From 38-11 sp964539975 (GTDB lineage: Bacteria; Bacillota; Clostridia; Tissierellales; Dethiosulfatibacteraceae), in assembly GCA_964539975.1 (NCBI GenBank), contig CAZIKK010000001.1:168792-232791 (forward strand): a stretch of 64,000 bases of DNA. The letters run 5' to 3'. Shown one piece after another: positions 9,801-18,552 of this stretch. The notes under the pieces are model-generated. The model was not told the origin of the DNA and did not search any database. It worked only from the letters and a program-made list of their open reading frames with translations. A program made the translations under genes and the position numbers. Each line of letters begins with the position of its first letter. The stretch's first letter is position 1.

Positions 9801-10650
9801 GTTTCATAGCTAAAACCGCCAAATCCATCAAGCATTTTGGCTTTTCTGTCTCTCCATACACCTCTTTTCTCGTGATCAAATACTTTTCATAGGAATCTTT
9901 GATGTTTTTTGCAATCTGCCCTTCTTGAAACTCTATGTCTCCAAATTCTGTGTTGAAAGTTGTATGTCGGCAATGATCCGACCAATAAGTGTCTATCACT
10001 TTTAATTCGGTTACCGTTGGATCTCTTCCTTCGTCTTCTTTAAAATATCTTTGACAAAACTCCAGATCATTCAACGTCATAGCCAATCCTTGATTCTCCA
10101 AGAATTCTTCTAATTGTGTTCTTGAATACAAAATGAAATCTTTGTGAGTCTTAATATTCAGCGGTTCTGGATAAACTGACTCCAATTTATTTGGCTTTTC
10201 CATATCAGCTTCTTTTGAATCTACAGGATTGATATAGTAATTCTTTATTCTCCTCAAATCGAGATCATTGACTTCGCCAATGACTTCGATGATCTTAGCG
10301 TATTTGACCACAGGCCTATCTGATCCACTTAGAATTTGGATAGCCTGTGCAGCCGAGTCAGCTCTCTGGTCATATTGTCCCGGAAGTAGTTCTACCACAA
10401 AAAAATGATCCCCCAGAGATATGTCTTCAAAATAAACTTCGTCTTGATTGCATTCAGAAAAAACACTCACGACACTTTCCTTAAAGACTTGTTCAGTCAC
10501 ACCTGAGACATCATATCGATTAATGAGTCTAACCTCTCTTATCCCATCTATCTCTAATGCTATCTTGAAATCTTCTTTTATAGATTGGCTTTCCACATTG
10601 AAGCCTTGCTTCTTTTCAACAAAAACCCGCCTGACTGTATTCAATATCAT
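6898..10650 (-). CDS. purL: Phosphoribosylformylglycinamidine synthase, long fused form
   Basis: FGAM synthetase converts FGAR, glutamine and ATP to FGAM. At about 1250 residues it is the single-chain form: an N-terminal PurS-like part, two AIR-synthase-like ATP-binding halves (for example KNETHNHPTEIEPFGGA) and a C-terminal class I glutamine amidotransferase with the nucleophile in GICNGFQALVK and the histidine in ISHGEGRFHAS. It resembles the clostridial clade. First gene of the operon. The ATG at 10648-10650 is only two bases from AGGAG; a TTG two codons in (10642-10644) has ideal 8-base spacing and may be the true start. Confidence 0.98.
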   Translation of the reverse strand: MILNTVRRVFVEKKQGFNVESQSIKEDFKIALEIDGIREVRLINRYDVSGVTEQVFKESVVSVFSECNQDEVYFEDISLGDHFFVVELLPGQYDQRADSAAQAIQILSGSDRPVVKYAKIIEVIGEVNDLDLRRIKNYYINPVDSKEADMEKPNKLESVYPEPLNIKTHKDFILYSRTQLEEFLENQGLAMTLNDLEFCQRYFKEDEGRDPTVTELKVIDTYWSDHCRHTTFNTEFGDIEFQEGQIAKNIKDSYEKYLITRKEVYGETEKPKCLMDLAVLAMKHLRNKGKLDDLELSSEVNACSIEVPVTINGRTENWLVMFKNETHNHPTEIEPFGGAATCLGGAIRDPLSGRSYVYQAMRVTGSGDPTVGLKETLPGKLPQRKITTEAAHGYSSYGNQIGLATGKVEEIYHEGYRAKRMEIGAVIAAAPKDNVVREEASPGDVILVVGGRTGRDGCGGATGSSKEHDEQSIFMCGSEVQKGNPPEERKIQRLFRNKTVSRMIKKCNDFGAGGVAVAIGELADSIDIDLDCVLKKYEGLDGTELAISESQERMAVVLRKQDVSDFINFAKKENLETSIVATVSDTGRLVMKWRGLEILNISREFLDTNGVRETSDIFVAEPLPFDWQKVYGKSYEESSLKKKWLKNLSDLNVASQKGLVERFDSTIGSGTVLMPMGGKYQLTPIESMVSKIPVMTGETTTCTIMSHGFDPYLSTWSPYHGSQFAIVHALAKVTATGGDYQNVRLTLQEYYEKLNFERTRWGKPFSALLGALEAQLKLDVPAIGGKDSMSGTFKDMDVPPTLVAFAVGTVSSNDVISPEFKETNSNLVWVRIKKTENRLPDYDDLSKKLNKVTALIRNKSVLAAHTIGFGGVAATLSKMSFGNKIGLKIDQKLTEEDLFYPFYGDMILEVKKDVAIGQDMGLVIGTTIRKPDIFIGDSEIAIEEMIREWSKPLEKVFPTASGKDGSFEGQQYTYGNQIKRSKSIAKPKIFIPVFPGTNCEYDTAKAFEKAGGKVEIQVFRNMTVNDLKDAMNLMVRKINEAQIISLPGGFSAGDEPEGSGKFIAAVFRNPAVSEATMNLLKKRDGLIIGICNGFQALVKLGLVQYGEIKILEEDTPTLTYNQIGRHISRFVNTKVSSNLSPWLNNCQVGDIHAIPISHGEGRFHASDEWLERLIQNGQVACQYVDENGKPTMNENDNPNGSMAAIEALTSPDGRVLGKMAHSERIGVDLHKNIPGNKNQQIFEAGIKYYL

Positions 10651-10677
10651 CTCTCCTTATGCCTTATATGTACTCTC

Positions 10678-10706
10678 ATGATATAAAAAAAAACTAACCC
10701 TGTCAA
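10678..10706 (-). promoter_or_regulatory. Promoter of the purine operon
   Basis: Read on the minus strand, TTGACA (10701-10706) is followed by a 17-base spacer and TATCAT (10678-10683). Transcription would start near 10671, leaving only about 20 bases of leader before purL. That leaves no room for a purine riboswitch, so regulation, if present, is probably by a DNA-binding protein. Confidence 0.8.
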
Positions 10707-10712
10707 TCTTTT

Positions 10713-10727
10713 TTGTTAATTTAACAA
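10713..10727. promoter_or_regulatory. 15-bp perfect palindrome upstream of the purL -35 box
   Basis: TTGTTAA-T-TTAACAA is a perfect 7-1-7 inverted repeat ending seven bases upstream of the purL -35 hexamer. Its position suits an activator or repressor site. It also lies beside the preceding terminator's T-tract, so it could be a structural part of transcript termination instead. No known operator consensus is assigned. Confidence 0.4.
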
Positions 10728-10728
10728 T

Positions 10729-10779
10729 AAAAAAACAAACCTAATATTCGTGTAATAACGTACATTATGTTTGTTTTTT
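10729..10779 (-). terminator. Terminator after the amidohydrolase gene
   Basis: On the minus strand AAAAAACAAAC pairs with GTTTGTTTTTTT around an interior that is itself partly palindromic (TAAT...ATTA). The 3' arm is T-rich, giving an AT-rich intrinsic terminator between the amidohydrolase stop (10795) and the purL promoter. It could work in both directions. Confidence 0.65.
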
Positions 10780-10794
10780 GTTTTGATTATTTGT

Positions 10795-12606
10795 TTATTG
10801 TTTCTTATACTCTATCCTGCCACCTACAACTGTCATCTCAACTCTTATATCTTTAATCTTTATCGGGTTTATCAAAAAGGGATCTTCCGATAATACCACA
10901 AAATCAGCTAAATACCCTTTGTCTAACTTCCCTTTTTCTAATTCTTCCCCGCTTGCGTAAGCACTCCCAATCGAATAAGCTCGAATCGCATCTTCTATAG
11001 TTAACTTTTGTTTCGGCAACCACCCATCTTTAGGATTCCCTTCCAAATCCATCCTTGTAACTGCTGCATATAAATTAACCATTGGATTAATCGTCTCAAC
11101 TGGAGCATCTGTCCCTAGCGCCAACCTAACTCCTGCATCCTGCATCGTCTTCCAATTATAAGACTCTCTTTCTCTTGTTTCACCCACTCTTTTCCTCACA
11201 ATTTGCCAATCCGAAATTGTGAAAACCGGTTGAATAAAGGCAATCAAATTGTGCTCTCTAAGCGCTTCAATCATCGTTTCATTTGTAATTTGACAATGTA
11301 TGATTCCGTCTCTCAAACGTTCTTTCTTTTTTATTTTATTCACGTTTCTTGAGTATTCGATCGCTTCCACCGCTCGCCTTAACATTTCATCTCCTATCGC
11401 ATGTATCACCACAGGAACTTTTTCCTTATGAGCCATAAAAATGAGCTTTTGCATGTTTTCCTGTTCTTGCAGTCCTATCCCCCTGTTTTTAGGATCATCC
11501 GCATAAGGTTTTTCCAGTAGAGCCGTCCTTGCACCTAAAGAACCGTCTCCCAAAATCTTTATAGATCCTGTTTTGTACATCTTTCCAATCTGGACACCAT
11601 GCCCTCCTTTATCTAGAAAAGCTTGGAAATCTTCTACTTTATCAAAAGCACATTGTTGGCTTATTCTTACTTTGAGTCTTTCTTCTATGTGCATTTTCCC
11701 GTAAGCCTTAACTATATCCTCCCATCTACCACCCGTTTGCTTGAAATCATCCGTTTGAACACTAGTTATGCCATTTGAGAGCAGATGCTTTTGAGCCAAT
11801 TCAAGCACATCTGCAATTTCTTCAACACTAGGAGAAATCATTGCCTCTTTAACTAAATTGATGGCATTTTCCTTCAGGATACCCGTGAATTCACCTTTTT
11901 CATCCAACGTTATTTCTCCACCCTCAACCTGCTTGGTCGTTTCAGCGCCTATCAAATCCCACGCTTTTGTGTTGATGACAACCAGATGGTTACAGACCCT
12001 AAAGAACGCAACTGGAATATCTTTTGAAATTTTGTCTAGATCTTGGCTGGTTGGTAGCATTTTTACATCGAACCCTTCCTGATTCCAACCTCTTCCAATC
12101 AACCAATCATTTTCCGAAAAGTTCCCATTATTGATTCTTTTTTTACCTCTCTCTATCATTTCTTCAATAGATTTCACATCGTAAAGATCTACACTTCTTA
12201 AGCTCTGCCCTAATCCTAGCAAATGCATGTGAGAGTCGTTGAACCCTGGAACTACCACTTTTCCTTTCAAATCAGTTTGCTCAGAAACCCGTTTCCCGTA
12301 CCGTTTTATCATGTCACGAGTGCTTCCTCCATCTTTTATTCTTTCTCCTTCTACAAAAATAGCTTCGTACATTGTTTCTTTCTCATTGAATGTGTGAATT
12401 TTCCCATTGTAAAATATTTTAGATAATTCTCTCCTGGATGCGTCGTTCTGTTTGCTTTCTCGATAAAATCCTACTGTGGTTATTAAAAGACCACCTATCA
12501 TAGCCAATGTAGTGATGGTGCTGTTTCTAAGTTCAGGCACCGAATAACTCATCAAAAATGCAACTGCAAAAACAAAAGCACCGATCAATTTCCATTTCCT
12601 TATCAC
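10795..12606 (-). CDS. Membrane-anchored amidohydrolase of the YtcJ/COG1574 family
   Basis: Predicted metal-dependent amidohydrolase of unknown substrate, 603 residues. Residues about 6-22 and 28-47 are hydrophobic, forming an N-terminal hairpin anchor not usual for cytosolic family members. The catalytic barrel follows: the metal-binding HxH is His126/His128 in GFNDSHMHLLG, then VIHAIGDEMLRRAVEA and ALGTDAPVETINPM. The C-terminal ADFVVLSEDPF completes the composite amidohydrolase fold. The start is a GTG at 12604-12606, overlapping the upstream stop as GTGA and preceded by AGGAGG. Family known from sequence; substrate and cell side of the catalytic domain are not deducible. Confidence 0.88.
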   Translation of the reverse strand: MIRKWKLIGAFVFAVAFLMSYSVPELRNSTITTLAMIGGLLITTVGFYRESKQNDASRRELSKIFYNGKIHTFNEKETMYEAIFVEGERIKDGGSTRDMIKRYGKRVSEQTDLKGKVVVPGFNDSHMHLLGLGQSLRSVDLYDVKSIEEMIERGKKRINNGNFSENDWLIGRGWNQEGFDVKMLPTSQDLDKISKDIPVAFFRVCNHLVVINTKAWDLIGAETTKQVEGGEITLDEKGEFTGILKENAINLVKEAMISPSVEEIADVLELAQKHLLSNGITSVQTDDFKQTGGRWEDIVKAYGKMHIEERLKVRISQQCAFDKVEDFQAFLDKGGHGVQIGKMYKTGSIKILGDGSLGARTALLEKPYADDPKNRGIGLQEQENMQKLIFMAHKEKVPVVIHAIGDEMLRRAVEAIEYSRNVNKIKKKERLRDGIIHCQITNETMIEALREHNLIAFIQPVFTISDWQIVRKRVGETRERESYNWKTMQDAGVRLALGTDAPVETINPMVNLYAAVTRMDLEGNPKDGWLPKQKLTIEDAIRAYSIGSAYASGEELEKGKLDKGYLADFVVLSEDPFLINPIKIKDIRVEMTVVGGRIEYKKQ

Positions 12607-13457
12607 GTCAACCTCCTAACATCGACTGTTTCCCAACCAGTGTTTGTTAAATAATGAATTTGCCTATACCCAATCCTCTCTAATAGTTGAGCTGCCTTAT
12701 GAAAATCATAATCTACCGTTTCTGTAGCATGCGCATCCGCACTGATTGTTACTGGAATGTTTCTTTTAAGCATTTCATGAATAATCCACACCGAAGGGTA
12801 GTACTCATTTGAATACCCCCTTGATTTACCACCTGTATTGATCTCGACAATGCTACCAGCCTTCTCTATTCTATCAAGGCATTCACATACCGCTTCTCTA
12901 TACCACTGGTCTCCTTCATCGAACAAAATCATTGCCTCATTGCTTTTCTTGATTAAGTCTAAATGCCCAACAATTTTTGGACGAATGGTTTCAACCATCT
13001 CCGACACATGTTGGAAATAGGCTTTAATAGCTTTTTGAGAGTCACCCTCATAGCTGACTCTAATACCTTCCAATAGTTCCTCTTTAGTGTAGTCCACTGT
13101 CCACATCAAGTCACCTATTCTTTTCCCAGAAAAATGAACCGACCCAATGATATAGTCTAAAGATGGCAACGCTCTTTTCAGCTTGTCGTCCAGTTCATAT
13201 CCAGGAATGTAGTCAATCTCTAAACCTATGAATACATGAATTTGATCCAAATACTTTGTTTTGAGCCTTCTGGCTTCTTCAAAATAATCCTGTAATCTCT
13301 CTATTGGCATCGTCCAATCCGTCTTAAATGGGATCGGTCCATGAGAAGATATCCCAAAGTGAGTCATCCCTTTATGAATTGCTGATTGAATCATAGCCTC
13401 CATGGTTGCCGAACCATCACAATAACGTGTGTGGTTATGATAGTTGAATTTAAGCAT
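12603..13457 (-). CDS. PHP-domain phosphoesterase, histidinol-phosphatase (HisJ/HisK) family
   Basis: The 284-residue protein has the PHP signature: HNHT (residues 7-10) near the N-terminus, GISSHGPIPF, the metal-ligand region FIGLEIDYIPG, and the C-terminal ISADAHATE. The closest well-known relative is the histidinol phosphatase of histidine synthesis, which dephosphorylates histidinol-P. No other his genes are nearby and it is coupled to an amidohydrolase, so another phosphoester substrate is equally possible. AGGAGG lies upstream of the ATG. First gene of a two-gene operon. Confidence 0.85.
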   Translation of the reverse strand: MLKFNYHNHTRYCDGSATMEAMIQSAIHKGMTHFGISSHGPIPFKTDWTMPIERLQDYFEEARRLKTKYLDQIHVFIGLEIDYIPGYELDDKLKRALPSLDYIIGSVHFSGKRIGDLMWTVDYTKEELLEGIRVSYEGDSQKAIKAYFQHVSEMVETIRPKIVGHLDLIKKSNEAMILFDEGDQWYREAVCECLDRIEKAGSIVEINTGGKSRGYSNEYYPSVWIIHEMLKRNIPVTISADAHATETVDYDFHKAAQLLERIGYRQIHYLTNTGWETVDVRRLT

Positions 13458-13489
13458 ATTTGCCTCCTACTTTATAGTCTGACAAAAGC

Positions 13490-13518
13490 ATTATATCATA
13501 AGCCATGAAAGCACTCAA
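13490..13518 (-). promoter_or_regulatory. Promoter of the PHP/amidohydrolase operon
   Basis: Minus-strand TTGAGT (13513-13518), 17-base spacer, TATAAT (13490-13495). The predicted start lies about 25 bases before the PHP gene's ATG. The gap to the divergent patatin gene holds a TATAAT at about 13613 with no good -35. Confidence 0.75.
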
Positions 13519-13634
13519 ACATGTGTTGCCTTGCTCGAAATGGTGTTTTATCAGTCGTCATCAAAATTTAGTATCTGTTGTTTATCCTCTCATTATTTGA
13601 TATGATTATTCTATAATATTGAGGCGGTGAATCT

Positions 13635-14942
13635 ATGAAAACTCAACCTTTGAATCCTAAGATTCCTTACGGATTGGTCTTCACAGGTGGTGGGACACGA
13701 GGATGTTATGAAATTGGAGCCTGGAAGGCATTGAAAGAACTAAATGTTAAGATCACTGCCGTTGCCGGCACGTCTATAGGTGCTATCAACGGAGCTTTTT
13801 TTGTGCAAGATGACTTTGACTTGGCTTATAAGACCTGGACAAGCATCAAAATTGATGATTTCATTGTAGCTGAAGATGATAATCCTATCAAAATCTTCAT
13901 ATCTGCATTGAAAGATAAGGGATTGGATGTAACGCCATTAAAAAAAATGTTGAACCGTTATTTCGACGAAGCACTCATACGCCAGTCACCGGTAGATTAT
14001 GGCCTAGTCACTTTTTCATTGTCGGATGTAGAGCCAGTAATGGTTCTAAAAAAAGATATCCCCGATGGTCAATTAGTCGATTACATATTGGCTAGTGCCT
14101 CATTCCCTCTTTTTAAACCAGCCGTAATCAACGGGAAACGCTATTTAGATGGTGCCGTCTACGATAATGTCCCAGTTCCTCTATTAAAAAAAGCCGGCTG
14201 CCAAGATATAATTGTCGTAAATATTTCAGGCGTTGGCATTGATCGAAATTATACCGCAGAAAAAGTTGGAATTCGCTCACTCCATACCATCCAAAACTCC
14301 TCTGAATTATGCGGCACTTTAGAGTTTGACTTAGACAAAATAAACAAAGGCATTGATATGGGCTATCTAGACACTTTGAAAGCTTTTGGAAAAGTTTACG
14401 GCAAAAAATATTACTTCAGTGAACCAATTTCTGATTTCGAAAAATACAAACACCTTCACCCTCTGACAGAGAATGATCTGGCTTCTTTGTTGAATGTTTT
14501 GACAAAAGATTCGGAAGATTCTTCCAATGGAAACAAATACCCGATTATCAAAAGACTTTATGAGTACGGTGATGGACAATTGAGCCCTCAAAACATTTTA
14601 TTAGCTAGCATGGAGATTACTGCTGAAATATTCGAATTGCCGAGGATCAAATTATACCATCCCGAAGAGTTGTATGAAGCAATTGTAATAGATTACCTCA
14701 ATACCCTTGACACCCTCCAAACAATTGAATCAAAAAAAACCTTGCTCGATATCTATAAATCATTAGACTTCAATAATATAAATAAAAAAACTTTAACTAC
14801 CTACTTTATTTCTCTTACTGAAAAAGATAAAGTCAGCAAAAAATTCCTGGTGAAATTTCTCCCTAAAGTCTATATTGCCTATTTGTTTCTTTCTTTTATG
14901 AAAAATCGCGATGTGAGATTAAACCACGAAGTCACAAACTAA
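13635..14942 (+). CDS. Patatin-like phospholipase
   Basis: Serine lipid acyl hydrolase of the patatin/RssA group, 435 residues. The oxyanion-hole motif GGGTRGCYEIG (18-28), nucleophile motif GTSIG with Ser47, and the DGA motif with Asp172 form the catalytic dyad set. No signal peptide, so it probably acts at the inner face of the membrane. The region after about residue 230 is not recognisable and lengthens the protein beyond short RssA-type members. AGGCGGTGA precedes the ATG. Substrate unknown. Confidence 0.9.
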   Translation: MKTQPLNPKIPYGLVFTGGGTRGCYEIGAWKALKELNVKITAVAGTSIGAINGAFFVQDDFDLAYKTWTSIKIDDFIVAEDDNPIKIFISALKDKGLDVTPLKKMLNRYFDEALIRQSPVDYGLVTFSLSDVEPVMVLKKDIPDGQLVDYILASASFPLFKPAVINGKRYLDGAVYDNVPVPLLKKAGCQDIIVVNISGVGIDRNYTAEKVGIRSLHTIQNSSELCGTLEFDLDKINKGIDMGYLDTLKAFGKVYGKKYYFSEPISDFEKYKHLHPLTENDLASLLNVLTKDSEDSSNGNKYPIIKRLYEYGDGQLSPQNILLASMEITAEIFELPRIKLYHPEELYEAIVIDYLNTLDTLQTIESKKTLLDIYKSLDFNNINKKTLTTYFISLTEKDKVSKKFLVKFLPKVYIAYLFLSFMKNRDVRLNHEVTN

Positions 14943-15020
14943 ATAGAATTGTTCTAATCACCACCTTTTAACACAAATATTGATAGACAACACCACTTAG
15001 ACCATCCAAGGAGACCAAAT

Positions 15021-15863
15021 ATGGCATTCATACAAGATCCAATAGCAACTATTCAAAAAAGACGATCGGTTAGAAGCTACACCAACAAACCAAATGATGC
15101 TATCCAAATTAAACGTATTTTAGACTTTATGAAACATCAGCCTCCTCTCTTTTCAGGAAAAGTTCGATTTTTGTGCATCGATTTAGACAAGGACAAAGGT
15201 GTCAAATTGGGTACCTACGGTGTCATCAAGAACGCTCGCAGTTTTATAGTTGCCATTGCAGAGGATTCCACCCAAGATATGGAAACTATTGGTTACATAC
15301 TTGAGAAAGGTATTTTGCTAGCTACCGAAATGGGGTTAGGTACATGCTGGATGGCTGGCACTTACAAAGTGAATGACTTCGAGGGTGTTGTCTTAAATAG
15401 CACTGAAGAGCGAATTGTAGCCATTACCCCTCTCGGTTTCCCAGATGATAAAAATCATTTCTTAGATCGTGCATTGCGTATTTTAGCGGCTTCTGACAAC
15501 CGAAAACCATTTGATTCATTGTTTTATAAAAATAATTACGGTGAACCTTTTCAGCCCTCTGATTTTAATCATCTAAATGAAAAGCCTTACTATCAGGCAT
15601 TAGAAATGGTTAGATTGGCACCATCAGCATCCAACAAACAACCTTGGAGGGTGATTCAGATGGAAAACCAGTACCATTTCTACCTTGAAAGATCTAAAAA
15701 TTATCCCCTTCGGTTCCAAAGAATCGACATGGGTATTGCCATTGCACACTTTGATTTGGTCGTAAGGCAACATTCTTTGGATGGCGTGTGGGTTTTCAAG
15801 GCACCACCATTGGAAGTCCCCAGCCATGTACAGTATAGCTTGACATGGCAAGCAAGAACATGA
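15021..15863 (+). CDS. Nitroreductase family protein (TM1586-like)
   Basis: Predicted FMN-dependent oxidoreductase, 280 residues. The N-terminal IQKRRSVRSYTNKP is the typical nitroreductase flavin-binding opening. The chain looks like a tandem arrangement: a first half with MGLGTCWMAGTYK and a second half with LAPSASNKQPWRVIQ, as in the TM1586 subgroup in which both halves lie in one chain. Physiological substrate unknown. It follows the patatin gene by 78 bases and ends in a strong terminator. AAGGAG is upstream of the ATG. Confidence 0.87.
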   Translation: MAFIQDPIATIQKRRSVRSYTNKPNDAIQIKRILDFMKHQPPLFSGKVRFLCIDLDKDKGVKLGTYGVIKNARSFIVAIAEDSTQDMETIGYILEKGILLATEMGLGTCWMAGTYKVNDFEGVVLNSTEERIVAITPLGFPDDKNHFLDRALRILAASDNRKPFDSLFYKNNYGEPFQPSDFNHLNEKPYYQALEMVRLAPSASNKQPWRVIQMENQYHFYLERSKNYPLRFQRIDMGIAIAHFDLVVRQHSLDGVWVFKAPPLEVPSHVQYSLTWQART

Positions 15864-15897
15864 AATAAAAAATGGGCAAAAGCCCATTTTTTATTTC
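15862..15897. terminator. Bidirectional terminator between nitroreductase and valS
   Basis: AAATAAAAAATGGGC and GCCCATTTTTTATTT form a long perfect stem around AAAA. T-tracts lie on both strands, and the stem covers the stop codons of both converging genes. Confidence 0.93.
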
Positions 15898-18536
15898 ATG
15901 TCTTTGAGACGATCATTTACCTTTCTGTATAAATCTTGGTATCCTTCAAGTTTTTGCCTCTCTGCTAAAACAACTTGTTCCGGAGCTTTATCAACAAAAC
16001 CTTTGTTGTTAAGCTTTCCTTCTGCTCGTTTTATTTCTTTTAAAAGTCTTTCAATTTCTTTATTTAACCGCTCAATTTCTTTTTCAAAATCAACTAAATC
16101 TGATAATGGTATGTAGATTTGAACCCCTGGCAAAACAGATGACATCGTATTTTGTCCTACGTCTGATTTGTCTTGAATAAAGGTGATCTCTGATACATTT
16201 GCAAGAGATTTAAAGTAACTATCTCCTTTCTGAATGATCGATTTCAATGCTTCACTCTCAGCCACTACGGCAACTTTTACCTTCTTTGAGGGTGGTACTT
16301 CTGCTTCTGCTTTGATGTTTCTAATGCTTCTGATCATATTCATAATTAAATTGATTTGCTCTTCAGCTTCAGGATTATCACAGCTGTTTTTGAATTTTGG
16401 CCATTGAGAAGCAATTAACCGTTCGTTTGAATGTGGCAACTTTCCCCAAATTTCTTCCGTTATAAACGGCATGAATGGATGTAGGATCTTCAACATGTCC
16501 TTCATGACACGAATCAAGACCACTCTAACAACATTCTTATCTTCTTCATTTTCACTGTATAATCGGGATTTGACAAGCTCAATATACCAGTCACAGAACT
16601 CACTCCATATAAAATCATAAGTTTTTTGAACCGCTAATCCTAATTCAAACTTTTCAAGATTCTCCGTTACTTCACCCACAACTGCATTCATTCTTGAGAG
16701 AATCCATTGATCTTCCAACCTTAATTGGTTTGATTCTATATCCTGTGAAATTTGGTCATCGTCTATATTCATCATGACAAATCTTGATGCGTTCCAAAGC
16801 TTGTTTGCAAAGTGTCTACTCGATTCAAGTCGTTCCATTTTAAACCGTGTATCATTGCCAGGCGTAATCCCAGTCATCAACATCAATCGCAATGCATCCG
16901 CTCCATATTGATCAATCACTTCTAATGGATCGACACCGTTGCCTAAAGATTTACTCATCTTTTTACCGTCTTCGTCACGAACTAGCCCATGAACCAAAAC
17001 ATGTTTAAACGGCACTTGCCCTGTATGCTCCAATCCCGAGAACATCATTCTGACAATCCAGAAGAATATGATGTCATAACCTGTTACCAAAACATCCGTG
17101 GGATAAAAATAGTGATAATCTTCTGTTTCTTCAGGCCACCCCAGCGTCGAAAAAGGCCAAAGGGCAGAACTAAACCATGTGTCCAGTACATCTTCATCTT
17201 GACGTATTTGATCACTTCCGCATTTGGCGCATTTTAACGGTCTCTCTCTTTCAACCATTGTTTCTTGGCAGGAATCGCAATAATAAGCCGGTATCCGGTG
17301 TCCCCACCACAGCTGCCGGGAAATACACCAATCTCTTATATTTTCAAGCCAATGATAGTAAATCTTGTCAAATCTATCTGGCACAAACTTTGTCTTCTCT
17401 GTTTTTACAGCTTCAATCGCTGGATCCGAAAGAGGTTCCATCCTCACAAACCATTGCTCCGACAATCTTGGTTCAATAACTGTGTCACATCTATAACAAG
17501 TACCGACTGCGTGAATCGTCTCTTCTGTCTTGACTAGTAGTCCTTTCCGATCTAACTCTTCCACAAATGAATCGCGACACGCGTACCTATCCCAACCCGC
17601 ATAGCGTCCTGAGACTTCATTCATTGTGCCATCTTCGTTCATACAAGAGACTTGCTCCAAACCATGGCGTAAACCGATTTCAAAATCATTCGGATCATGT
17701 GAAGGGGTCACCTTAAGTGCCCCTGTTCCTTTTGTCATGTCCGGATAACTATCTCCTATGATTTCAATCTCTCTATCCACAATCGGTACGCGCACTTTTT
17801 TACCGATCAAATGTTGGTACCTTTCATCTTCAGGATTAACAGCTATTGCTGTATCTCCAAAAATTGTTTCAGGTCTAGTTGTTGCAATTACAAAGTATTC
17901 ATCTGGATTGTCAACATACGGATACCTCACATAATAGTACTTCCCTGTCTTATCTTCGTGTTCTACTTCTGCATCCGATATAGAAGTCAAACAATCTGGA
18001 CACCAGTTAATGATACGGTTTCCTCTATAAATCAAGCCTTTATCATAGAGATTAACAAACGCCTGGGTAACCGCTTTTGAGCACCCTTCATCCATGGTGA
18101 ATCTTTCTCTGCTCCAATCACAAGAATCCCCTAGTTTTCGCATTTGTTGCGTTATTCGATCACCAAATTCTTCTTTCCATTGCCAGGCTTTTTGAAGAAA
18201 GGCATCCCTCCCTATTTCTTCTTTTGTCTTCCCTTCTTCTTTTCCTAATCTCTCTACCACTTTTACTTCTGTAGCTATGCTTGCATGGTCCGATCCAGGC
18301 AACCACAGTGCTTCATAACCTTGCATTCTTTTCCATCTAGTTAAAATATCTTGCAAAGTATGGTCTAATGCGTGTCCCATATGAAGCTGACCCGTAATAT
18401 TGGGAGGTGGAATCACAATTGTAAACGGAGTTTTTTCAGGGTTTATATTTGCTTTAAAATGACCTTCTTCTTCCCACATCTTGTAAATCTTGTCTTCAAA
18501 ACTTTTTGGATCGTAAGCTTTTGCTAATTTTTCCAT
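15891..18536 (-). CDS. valS: Valyl-tRNA synthetase
   Basis: Charges tRNA-Val with valine and edits threonine. The 881-residue class I enzyme has the HIGH-type motif HMGH in ITGQLHMGHAL (about 50), the CP1 editing domain, paired CxxC zinc motifs (YCDSC and CAKC, about 415-440), KMSKSLGN near 525, the anticodon-binding domain and a C-terminal coiled coil of about 65 residues, the usual ValRS arm. AAGGAG precedes the ATG. It is expressed behind a valine T-box and a small membrane-protein gene. Confidence 0.98.
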   Translation of the reverse strand: MEKLAKAYDPKSFEDKIYKMWEEEGHFKANINPEKTPFTIVIPPPNITGQLHMGHALDHTLQDILTRWKRMQGYEALWLPGSDHASIATEVKVVERLGKEEGKTKEEIGRDAFLQKAWQWKEEFGDRITQQMRKLGDSCDWSRERFTMDEGCSKAVTQAFVNLYDKGLIYRGNRIINWCPDCLTSISDAEVEHEDKTGKYYYVRYPYVDNPDEYFVIATTRPETIFGDTAIAVNPEDERYQHLIGKKVRVPIVDREIEIIGDSYPDMTKGTGALKVTPSHDPNDFEIGLRHGLEQVSCMNEDGTMNEVSGRYAGWDRYACRDSFVEELDRKGLLVKTEETIHAVGTCYRCDTVIEPRLSEQWFVRMEPLSDPAIEAVKTEKTKFVPDRFDKIYYHWLENIRDWCISRQLWWGHRIPAYYCDSCQETMVERERPLKCAKCGSDQIRQDEDVLDTWFSSALWPFSTLGWPEETEDYHYFYPTDVLVTGYDIIFFWIVRMMFSGLEHTGQVPFKHVLVHGLVRDEDGKKMSKSLGNGVDPLEVIDQYGADALRLMLMTGITPGNDTRFKMERLESSRHFANKLWNASRFVMMNIDDDQISQDIESNQLRLEDQWILSRMNAVVGEVTENLEKFELGLAVQKTYDFIWSEFCDWYIELVKSRLYSENEEDKNVVRVVLIRVMKDMLKILHPFMPFITEEIWGKLPHSNERLIASQWPKFKNSCDNPEAEEQINLIMNMIRSIRNIKAEAEVPPSKKVKVAVVAESEALKSIIQKGDSYFKSLANVSEITFIQDKSDVGQNTMSSVLPGVQIYIPLSDLVDFEKEIERLNKEIERLLKEIKRAEGKLNNKGFVDKAPEQVVLAERQKLEGYQDLYRKVNDRLKDMK

Positions 18537-18552
18537 TTCTTTATCTCCTTTC

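Noticed and set aside
10650..10780. Purine riboswitch or PurR box before purL
   Set aside because: The leader from the predicted start is too short for a riboswitch. The ACACGAATATTA stretch resembles half a PurBox, but its inverted mate has a mismatched core and wrong spacing, and the region is already explained by the terminator stem.
13601..13620. Promoter for the patatin-like gene
   Set aside because: A TATAAT occurs near 13613 but nothing resembling TTGACA lies 16-18 bases upstream, so it is left unlisted.
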